From Microbulbifer sp. YPW1 (lineage in GTDB: Bacteria > Pseudomonadota > Gammaproteobacteria > Pseudomonadales > Cellvibrionaceae), in the NCBI RefSeq assembly GCF_013367775.1, contig NZ_CP055157.1, forward strand, positions 682,001 through 746,000: 64,000 nt of DNA, given 5' to 3'. The notes under the pieces were generated by a model. The model was not told where the DNA came from, did not search any database, and was given only the letters and a program-made list of their open reading frames with translations. Below, piece by piece: positions 43,725-51,629 of this stretch (the first letter of the stretch is position 1; each line of letters begins with the position of its first letter). The translations under genes were made by a program, and so were the position numbers.

Positions 43725-45668
43725 TCAACCTTGCAGGTGGTTTTTACGCACGTAATCAATCAGGCCACCGGCTATTACTGTCGCCACCTCTTCCTCCCCC
43801 ATATTGTGCGTTACCTCCAGCTCTTTACCTCCTGTGAGCTTGACCACAATCTTGTTGCCGGCTTGCAATTGCTGCGGGAGCTTGTCGATTTCCAATATAT
43901 CGTCCTGATTCAGGCGCGCCAGATCCGCTGGCTCTTTGAACAACAGTGGTACCACGCCGAAATTGATCAGGTTGCGACGGTGAATACGCGCCATCGAAAC
44001 GGCGATCACCACACGTACCCCGAGGTAGCGCGGTGCAATCGCAGCATGCTCCCGGCTGGAGCCCTGGCCATAGTTATCCCCACCGATAACAAAACTGTCG
44101 GCATTGAGTTTTTTGGCCCGCTGGTAAAAAGTTTCATCGATACGGGAGAAGGTGTAGTGGCTGATTGCGGGAATGTTCGAGCGCAACGGCAGGATATCGG
44201 TGCCGGCCGGAAGGATTTCATCGGTGGACACATTGTCCCCCGTCTTGAGCAGAATCGGCCCACTGAGTACCTCGGGCAGGGGATCAAATTCCGGCAAGGG
44301 CTGGATGTTCGGCCCCTTTTCCAGCTCTACCGGTATCTCATCGGTGGTATCCCGGGGCGCCAGCATCAGCGGGCGCATGTCCTGCAGTTTTTCCGGCTCG
44401 GAAAATTCGGGATAGTCCATATCCATATCCCGCGGGTCGGTAATCTTACCCGTGAGCGCACTGGCGGTAGCCGTTTCCGGGCTGCACAGATACACCTGGT
44501 CTTCCTTGGTACCGGAGCGCCCCGGGAAGTTGCGCGGTACCGTGCGCAGGCTAATACGCCCGCTGGCCGGTGCCTGCCCCATGCCGATACAACCGTTGCA
44601 ACCGGTCTGGTGCAAGCGCGCGCCCGCCTGTAACAGGCGGTTGAGATCCCCGCTGCGACTGATTTCTTCCAGTAGCTGGCGACTGGTAGGATTGATATCC
44701 AAGGAGATTTCCTGAGGAACATTCCTGCCCTCGACCATTTTCGCGGGAATGGCGAAGTCCCGCAGCCCGGGATTTGCGGAGGAACCGATATAACTCTGGT
44801 AAATTGGCTTGCCGGCTACCTCGCGCACGGTAACCACTTTACCGGGACTGGACGGGCAGGCAATCATCGGTTCGAGTTTGGATAAATCCAGCTGCTCACG
44901 CTGGTCATAGTCCGCCCCAGGCTCCGCCGCCAGCTCGACAAAGTCCTCTTCGCGCCCCTGCTGGCGCAAGAATGCGCGCACGTTTTCGTCTGCGGGAAAC
45001 ACACTGGCCGTCGCGCCCATCTCCTGCCCCATATTGGCAATGACGTGGCGGTCCATGGCAGTCAGGTTGTCGAGGCCCGGACCGTAGTATTCGAATACCT
45101 TGTTGACCCCGCCTTTTACGTCGTAGCGCCGCAACATTTCCAGAATCACATCTTTGGCACTTACCCAGGGCGGTAGTTTGCCGCTCACTTCTACACCAAT
45201 CACTTCCGGCATAACCAGGGAAAATGGCAGTCCGGCCATTGCCAGCGCCACCTGCAATCCGCCCGCGCCCATGGCGAGCATCCCCATGGCACCGCCGGCA
45301 CAGGTGTGGCTGTCCGACCCCAGCAGGGTTTTTCCAGGTATGCCAAAGCAGGCCATGTGCACCGCGTGACTGATGCCGTTACCGGGGCGGGAAAACCAGA
45401 TACCCCACTTGCGACTGGCGCTGCGCAAAAAGAGATGGTCATCGGCATTCTTGAAATCTGCCTGGATCAGGTTGTGATCCACATACTGGGCGGAGAGCTC
45501 GGTTTTTACCTTCGGCAATCCCAGTGCCTCGAATTCAAGCATCACCATGGTGCCGGTGGCATCCTGGCACAGCGTCTGATCGATTTTCAGTTGCACCGCC
45601 TCGCCGGGGGTCATCTTGCCGCTGACAAGATGCTGTTCGATGAGTTGATGGGTGAGATTTTTGGCCAT
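43725..45668 (-). CDS. Aconitate hydratase, compact 647-residue type
   Basis: Converts citrate to isocitrate through cis-aconitate using a [4Fe-4S] cluster. Cluster cysteines are seen in LLGSDSHTCAGGAMGM (about residues 117-132) and TGCNGCIGMGQAPASG (about residues 354-369). The swivel domain follows in the same chain with GPILLKTGDNVSTDEILPAG, VIGGDNYGQGSSREHAAIAP and ARIHRRNLINFGVVPLLF. At 647 residues it is far shorter than the AcnA and AcnB forms usual in gammaproteobacteria (about 860-900) and matches the short aconitases of deltaproteobacteria and Thermotoga. AGGAGAG precedes the ATG. Confidence 0.93.
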   Translation of the reverse strand: MAKNLTHQLIEQHLVSGKMTPGEAVQLKIDQTLCQDATGTMVMLEFEALGLPKVKTELSAQYVDHNLIQADFKNADDHLFLRSASRKWGIWFSRPGNGISHAVHMACFGIPGKTLLGSDSHTCAGGAMGMLAMGAGGLQVALAMAGLPFSLVMPEVIGVEVSGKLPPWVSAKDVILEMLRRYDVKGGVNKVFEYYGPGLDNLTAMDRHVIANMGQEMGATASVFPADENVRAFLRQQGREEDFVELAAEPGADYDQREQLDLSKLEPMIACPSSPGKVVTVREVAGKPIYQSYIGSSANPGLRDFAIPAKMVEGRNVPQEISLDINPTSRQLLEEISRSGDLNRLLQAGARLHQTGCNGCIGMGQAPASGRISLRTVPRNFPGRSGTKEDQVYLCSPETATASALTGKITDPRDMDMDYPEFSEPEKLQDMRPLMLAPRDTTDEIPVELEKGPNIQPLPEFDPLPEVLSGPILLKTGDNVSTDEILPAGTDILPLRSNIPAISHYTFSRIDETFYQRAKKLNADSFVIGGDNYGQGSSREHAAIAPRYLGVRVVIAVSMARIHRRNLINFGVVPLLFKEPADLARLNQDDILEIDKLPQQLQAGNKIVVKLTGGKELEVTHNMGEEEVATVIAGGLIDYVRKNHLQG

Positions 45669-45724
45669 GAGGGCTCTCCTGCTATCGGATCGGAATCGAT
45701 TGTGCTCGCCGTTTAAGATTCTGC

Positions 45725-48700
45725 TCAGTTAGAGAATTCCACCCGCGGCTCATCCGTGTCGGTGCCAATGTAATCGGGCGCGCACTGGATAAAGTCTTCC
45801 TTATTCAGCCCGGCGTCGATCAGGTGTTTCTGTACGTGAAGACTGCGACGGTTCGACAGTCGCAGTAATTCCTCGCGAATGACCCGCGGGGGATCGCTGT
45901 AAAAGTTTTCGCGCACTTCGCGCATACCGCGCATGGCACTGACTTCGTGGGGAAACATGTTTTCCAGATCCCTGGCGGTAGATACACCGCAGATTCCTGG
46001 TCGCGCCTTGTCGTTGTCGCGCATTTCTTCCACCATACTATCCAATTGGGTTTTTGCTTTCGCGCTCAGGGTATCGCTGCCCGGGGCAAATTCAAGGTCA
46101 GAAAAACTCACGGCGCGGAAACGCGCCCAGGCAAGCTTGGCGAGACTGTAGAAACCTACCGGACTAAAGTAGACGAACAGGGCCTCAAGAATGGCTCGCT
46201 GCAGGAGATGGCTGAAAATAAAGCTGAATGAAAATTTAGGATCGTAGAGCTCACCGGTTACCGGCATATTGAAACGTACGTCGCCATTTCCATCTTTAAG
46301 CAGTGCGAGCGCCAGACTCAGCGGAATAATACTTTTTTTCACATTTAAATGATCTGTGTCACGCACTCTTCTCACTTTAATTTTTTGCAGCTCCATTTTT
46401 GCTAACGCATCGACCTGATTGTCGTCGACCTTGAGGTTAAGCTCAGCATCCAACTGCCCCTGCAGAATTTTGTACCCGAGCAGAGAAGCCATATAGGGGG
46501 TCGCGGGAATCAGGTTGGCCCCCTCGACATAGCCGAGCAGCCCGCCATCCCAGTGATTGTTATCCAGAAGGTCGACCTGCCCTGCCAGGTGCATCTCGCT
46601 AAACCCGCCGGGACGCGCGTTGAACACCAGCAACGCCGGTGGATCATCGTGATGATTGCTCAATCCGTTCAATAATAGATTGATGCGCCGTATGGGCAGT
46701 CTGGCACGTTGCTCGTGGGAGTTGTCTAGCCATAGGAATTTCCCGCGGTCCACATATAGCTGGCGAACCCGGTATTTGAACCGATTGGCTTTGCGCGCGA
46801 TATCGCCCCGATGATAACGGTAGCTTTCCAATTCCGGCGATGCGCTGCGGAAACGCTCCCAGGCCCCCAGATCTCCCTGACGCCCGCGCGCCAGAATACT
46901 GTGCGGCCGGATAAGGTCTATGGTGTCAATCTGCAGAGTCTTTTCCGGCGGGAAATATTCAAATTGGCTGATCCGCAGGGATTCGATTTCCGTATTCCAT
47001 TGGTGATTGACGAACTCCTGGGCGCGCTCATCGCGCCGGAATACCCGGCTATCGGCGATTTCCATAAACAAAAGACGGATCGCCTGTTTGGCCACACTGA
47101 GTTCGCGGATTTCCAAATATGCACTTTCCAACAACTGGTCACCGGCAGTATTCAGAACCAGTAGCTTGTCCAGCTGCGCCAGGGCCAGGGCCAACTGCCG
47201 TTGCTCGAAGTCGAATCGTCCTGAGGTAAGCGCCTTCTCCAGGTTGAAACAATGCCGCACTCCCCTGATATATCCTTCGGGGACACAGCTGCTCACATTA
47301 TCGAGTTGCAGGTTTTGCGCGACCAGTTCCCGATCGCCAAATGCCAACACATCCGCTTCCAGCGTCGCGATATGCAGTAACTGGGATGGCAGGTCCGCAG
47401 GGAAATCCCGCTGGGTAATCCGTACGCCATCCACTTTGATATCCCTAAACTGCCGTTGAGCCCTGCCACTGCGCAGGCTGCCCAGCAACACTTTGTGCTC
47501 GCTACCCATGGAAATACGACCCACCTCGTAGCAGGGTGCGAGTGACTTTTTCCCAAGTTCGAAAGACTCGAGACAGCCGTTAAGCCCGGTGACCTCACCC
47601 TGTTTCAGCGCCACTGCGTCAGAGGAAAACACCAGCCCGTTCACCCCCAGATGGGTAAAGCCAAGGCGCTTTCGGTCTCCCTGGCGAAATGCAAAATCCT
47701 CCAGCGCAACTTTTCCGCTGGCACGCAGTGCATCCTTCATTGCCAGTTCCTGTCGCCCTTCCACCATCAGTTGTCGGAAGGTAAAACACAGGGGATCCTT
47801 CACCGAGGTGACGCTACCATCGCGCCCCGGTAGACAACCGGAGAAATCCCGCGCGAGCAGGTCTTCCACTCTCACCCGAGCGCCCCCGGCCCAGCGCACC
47901 GACTGCCACTCGATATGGGCGAGCTGCATGATCGGAGGCGCCCCGACTTGTGTCGGAGCCGGCAACAACTTCAGGTTTGCTGCCTGCAATGGCCCCAGGG
48001 AGAGGCGGTCTGCTTCATCTCCCGGTGACATTTCTCCCGGACTGCCCAGGCTGACCAGGTTGTCGCCGCTCAGATGCAGGCTTCCGGAAGACACACAACC
48101 CCGCCAGCGGCCACTGCCTTCTCCTCGCAACTGCGCCGCGGCAAGCCAGTCATTCAGTCCGCAGCCGTTGACACTGTCGACCCGAAGATCGTGCAGGTTC
48201 AGCTGTACCGGCAGGTCGGGTGGCGCAGCCTGCACAAGCCCGATCTTTGCTACCTGAAATGCACCCAACTGCAACTGGGACGGGTCTTGCAGTCGATGAT
48301 GCAGAGACAGATTCGCTACCGAAATTCCTCCGTTTTCAGAACTGAAACGCTGACCGCGTACACAACGCGGCAACATGCGCTCCGGCTCCCCACTTTGCGG
48401 CCAGCAGGCAGCAACGGTCTGGGCCTGCAGTTGGGTGATTTTCCAGTCGGCACGGGCGCCGGGGGTGCGCGGCAGGTTTGCATAGAGTCCCAGGCCGAGC
48501 AGCTTTTTAACCTCTATCGTGACGTCATCCTTGCCGCCGCTGAGCGCGAAGTGATCCAGAACCAGGTTGTTGAGATCCGCGCTGAATCGATCGCGACCGT
48601 AGTCCAGGGAGAAGCGATCACCGGTACGCAGTGTTTCCACATCGATACAGCGTTTATCGCCGAAGCAGAAGTCCGCGATACCCAACGCTGCGCCGGGCAG

Positions 48701-51202
48701 ATTCAGCCGCATGCGAATCGGCCGGGACTGCAGGCGGAAATCCACCCGCGGCAGACGTAACTGAGCAAGGGCCAACAGATCGTTGCCACTGGCGCTTTTC
48801 ACATCGGCAGATTCCAGGCTGAGATCTGCTGCAGTCAAAGCCACTCGTAAGCGGCCGCCGTCATTGGCGCTGGTACGGCGCTGTCTATCCAGCTTCAGGT
48901 GCAGAGGCTGGTGCTGCCGCAGATTGTGAACCGCAAAACATTCGGGGCGACGAGCAGGATCAGAGCCACCGGCAATGGCCTGCCAGGAAACCGGCAGGCA
49001 GCCGTCCAGCGCAGTCAATGACAGGGAAGCGAGTTCCAGCTCAGTCTGGCGCGCGACAATATTGTCGCCAATATTTTCTATCTGGCGGTTTTCCAAGGCC
49101 TGCGTCCGCGCCCGCTCCAGAGCCAACCGCTCCTCGGGAAGAAGTCCTTTTTCGCGGCCATCGTCTGAATCATTACTCACGCTGCCTGCATCCGCTTCAC
49201 CGGGGAACCAGCCGTGTCCGTCTTCACTGGCAAAATATTCACCAGGTTTCAATTGCTGGTTGCGTATTCGGAAAAAACCGTTGCCGGTATGCAGCTGGCG
49301 CAGCATCAATCCGCTTTGCTCGCTCGTATCGGGGGCCAGGTGATCCGACAATAACAATGACGCCAGGCTTAGCTCGCCCAGCACCATGTAGGGTGATGGC
49401 GCCAACGCGAAGACAAAGTCGCCCTTTCCTCGCAGCTGTGCCACGCGACTACACAGGGGAGACATCCGCTGGGGCAACAGCCCCTCCGGCACACATCCGG
49501 TGAGTTTCTCGAGATTGACGTCTTCCAGCAGATAGCGCTTTTCCTGTTGCGAAAGCTCAAGACGACGCCAGTTCAGGTCCACCATCAACACCTGGTGCTC
49601 GGGACCATCCCGCCCATCGCTGAGCTTCAGTTTTTCCAGTGTGAGCGGCCCGCTATCCAGTGCCCAGCCCTGCGCGGGGAGATGGTCGCGCGGCAGTTTA
49701 CGGGCAAACTGCATCGCAAAATCTTGCGGCAAATTTAACTGGTTGAGCACAACACAGTGCTCCCGCTCACCCCACAACTGCCCCGGAATACATCCGGATG
49801 CACCGTCCAGGGACAGGTTTTGCAGTTGCAGGCGACGACTGTCATTGCGGTACTGCAACTTGCCGAGGCGTAGCATATTGGTATTTAACGGGTCCGCGAG
49901 CTGACGATCGGCGCCCAGGTCCACCAGTGTGCCCTGCCCCAGGCTCGCCTCCGCCAGGTCCACGGCAAACCCTTCCCGCCACTCAAAACGGGTGGGCTGC
50001 GGCAAACGCAGGCTCCCCGCGCGCACGCAGTAGTGATGAGCGCCGTCCGCAGATGGGACGGTACGCAGGCGGTTGGGACACCAGGAGAAACCGCTGGCAC
50101 CGGCACTCAGCCATTGCAGGGACTGGTCTTCACGCAGGAAGTCAAAGTCATTGATCGCAATCGTCTCGGCATGCCAGTTGGGATGGCGACGATTGCGATA
50201 GCGCAGCCGCACTTCCTGGCCATCGATCCTGTGCCAGGCGATTTCCGATTGTTTTCCGAAAGAAAAGCTCGCCGGTCCACGCAACTGTAAACGACGCGCG
50301 GTGGCACAGTGGCCAATGGTTCGCTGCAACCCCGGCACCGCGTCCGCCCATCGCTGGGGTGGGCAACCGCCAAACTTGCGGGTAGAGAGTTCCGCCACGC
50401 TCAGCAGATTCTCCGGGCGGGAAAACTGGATATTCCGGGTTTTCAGGCGCACCACTGCGATAGTGGGGTTTTCCTGCGCGGATTTGCGCATATCGCCTTC
50501 ACCAGGCTCCTGGGTTTTACTGCCGAGGCCCGCCCCCGAATCTGTCTCAGGGCGCTCATCCCAGGCCAGCAGGTTTTCCAGCGCCAGCTCGTCGGCGCCG
50601 ATGGAAAACTGCAGCGGTTCTCCGGTTTTTTCGCGGTGCCCGGTGACAAAAAAGTCATCCAGGATCAGCTCACCAAATCGCGCGCAGCTGGGGGAATTCC
50701 ACTCGGGCTTGTGCTGGTAACAGACCACTATTTTGCGCAGGGTGGCGGCGGTCAGATCCACCCGCCAGCGCCTGGGTTTCTTCTCTCCGCCCTCCTTGAG
50801 CCGCCATCCGCCAATTTCCCACACCCGGCCGAACTCACCGGGCTCGGACTCGAGATCCATATACCCGCCTTCAAGCTCCACCTGTTTGACGTGGATCTTG
50901 CCCTGCAGCAGCTTCCACCAGCTGAGGCCGAGGGTTGCCTCGCGCACATTGAATCCGCGCTCAAACTCATTGCGCACTTCAACCCCTCGCAGGTGCGCAC
51001 GCAGCCGCGGGAGGGAAATTTCCATGTGCTGAATCTGCGCCTCGAGACCGCGCTCGTGCAACCAGCGTTGTACTGCCCCCGGCAGCACAGCGGAGAGGAA
51101 GATGTTCAGTGCGCCAACCAGCAACAGGAAAAAGACCAGCCCCCACAGCAGGCGGTGGCTTCCTCTGGATTCGGCGGACTGACTGGCGGGCGAAGTGGAC
51201 AT
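45725..51202 (-). CDS. Giant AsmA-like/DUF748 envelope protein with cysteine-pair repeats
   Basis: A 1825-residue protein with one N-terminal membrane anchor (LLWGLVFFLLLVGALNIFLS, about residues 18-37) and a very long periplasmic part. The start (LPGAVQRWLHERGLEAQI ... LRAHLRGVEVRNEFERGFNV) and the end (ILQGQLDAELNLKVDDNQVD, KKSIIPLSLALALLKDGNGD, GELYDPKFSFSFIFSHLLQR) match AsmA/DUF748, thought to bridge the envelope for lipid transport. Between them about 12 repeats of roughly 100 residues each carry a strand, then a Cys-X(8-26)-Cys loop, then another strand (SGCIPGQLWGEREHC, TGCVPEGLLPQRMSPLC, SSCVPEGYIRGVRHC). The C-terminus has a degenerate OmpA-like segment (LEFAPGSDTLSAKAKTQLDS). Alone between aconitase and the SelD fusion. 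Confidence 0.85.
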   Translation of the reverse strand: MSTSPASQSAESRGSHRLLWGLVFFLLLVGALNIFLSAVLPGAVQRWLHERGLEAQIQHMEISLPRLRAHLRGVEVRNEFERGFNVREATLGLSWWKLLQGKIHVKQVELEGGYMDLESEPGEFGRVWEIGGWRLKEGGEKKPRRWRVDLTAATLRKIVVCYQHKPEWNSPSCARFGELILDDFFVTGHREKTGEPLQFSIGADELALENLLAWDERPETDSGAGLGSKTQEPGEGDMRKSAQENPTIAVVRLKTRNIQFSRPENLLSVAELSTRKFGGCPPQRWADAVPGLQRTIGHCATARRLQLRGPASFSFGKQSEIAWHRIDGQEVRLRYRNRRHPNWHAETIAINDFDFLREDQSLQWLSAGASGFSWCPNRLRTVPSADGAHHYCVRAGSLRLPQPTRFEWREGFAVDLAEASLGQGTLVDLGADRQLADPLNTNMLRLGKLQYRNDSRRLQLQNLSLDGASGCIPGQLWGEREHCVVLNQLNLPQDFAMQFARKLPRDHLPAQGWALDSGPLTLEKLKLSDGRDGPEHQVLMVDLNWRRLELSQQEKRYLLEDVNLEKLTGCVPEGLLPQRMSPLCSRVAQLRGKGDFVFALAPSPYMVLGELSLASLLLSDHLAPDTSEQSGLMLRQLHTGNGFFRIRNQQLKPGEYFASEDGHGWFPGEADAGSVSNDSDDGREKGLLPEERLALERARTQALENRQIENIGDNIVARQTELELASLSLTALDGCLPVSWQAIAGGSDPARRPECFAVHNLRQHQPLHLKLDRQRRTSANDGGRLRVALTAADLSLESADVKSASGNDLLALAQLRLPRVDFRLQSRPIRMRLNLPGAALGIADFCFGDKRCIDVETLRTGDRFSLDYGRDRFSADLNNLVLDHFALSGGKDDVTIEVKKLLGLGLYANLPRTPGARADWKITQLQAQTVAACWPQSGEPERMLPRCVRGQRFSSENGGISVANLSLHHRLQDPSQLQLGAFQVAKIGLVQAAPPDLPVQLNLHDLRVDSVNGCGLNDWLAAAQLRGEGSGRWRGCVSSGSLHLSGDNLVSLGSPGEMSPGDEADRLSLGPLQAANLKLLPAPTQVGAPPIMQLAHIEWQSVRWAGGARVRVEDLLARDFSGCLPGRDGSVTSVKDPLCFTFRQLMVEGRQELAMKDALRASGKVALEDFAFRQGDRKRLGFTHLGVNGLVFSSDAVALKQGEVTGLNGCLESFELGKKSLAPCYEVGRISMGSEHKVLLGSLRSGRAQRQFRDIKVDGVRITQRDFPADLPSQLLHIATLEADVLAFGDRELVAQNLQLDNVSSCVPEGYIRGVRHCFNLEKALTSGRFDFEQRQLALALAQLDKLLVLNTAGDQLLESAYLEIRELSVAKQAIRLLFMEIADSRVFRRDERAQEFVNHQWNTEIESLRISQFEYFPPEKTLQIDTIDLIRPHSILARGRQGDLGAWERFRSASPELESYRYHRGDIARKANRFKYRVRQLYVDRGKFLWLDNSHEQRARLPIRRINLLLNGLSNHHDDPPALLVFNARPGGFSEMHLAGQVDLLDNNHWDGGLLGYVEGANLIPATPYMASLLGYKILQGQLDAELNLKVDDNQVDALAKMELQKIKVRRVRDTDHLNVKKSIIPLSLALALLKDGNGDVRFNMPVTGELYDPKFSFSFIFSHLLQRAILEALFVYFSPVGFYSLAKLAWARFRAVSFSDLEFAPGSDTLSAKAKTQLDSMVEEMRDNDKARPGICGVSTARDLENMFPHEVSAMRGMREVRENFYSDPPRVIREELLRLSNRRSLHVQKHLIDAGLNKEDFIQCAPDYIGTDTDEPRVEFSN

Positions 51203-51629
51203 CTATACTCGGCGCACAAAGAATTTCGCGCAGCCGCTATTGTGAATTCGGAAACTGCGCGCTTCCTACAGTAAAGACCAGCGCACTGCGGGCAGATGTC
51301 GTCAAAACCCGCATCTGACTATTTTTATTCTTCAGCGCAGGGCCTATACCCCGTGACTCGAATATTTCCACGCCACAAGTATCCAAACCGTGCGGCACAG
51401 CCGTGCTAATCCTCGGGACCCCATTACACTGTTTATATTTCGAACAGTTCGCAGGGAGCGCCGTGTCATTCAGTCGGCAACCTTAGCCGGGTTACAACAG
51501 GCGCCATTGATGCACTGACGCTGACGTAAACGGCTCCGCTGCCGGGTCACAGTCAGTGGACGGCGGCAAGCCCCGACAAAGATCTCTGTGAATCGATGGG
51601 TCTCGGTGAAACAGGTAGGTAAACAGAAC
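51203..51629. promoter_or_regulatory. Divergent intergenic region with an ACTGTT/AACAGT inverted repeat
   Basis: A 427-bp stretch without a gene that I can support. ACTGTT at 51428-51433 and AACAGT at 51443-51448 flank TATATTTCG, giving a 21-bp inverted repeat around an AT-rich core which could be an operator or a -10 region. The spacing (11 bp between CTGT and ACAG) does not fit the LexA box (8 bp). Confidence 0.25.

Noticed and set aside
43398..44633. Plus-strand open frame of 411 codons
   Set aside because: Antisense to aconitase and the small membrane protein; no domain.
51428..51448. LexA box upstream of the NDH-2/SelD fusion
   Set aside because: CTGT and ACAG are separated by 11 rather than 8 bp.
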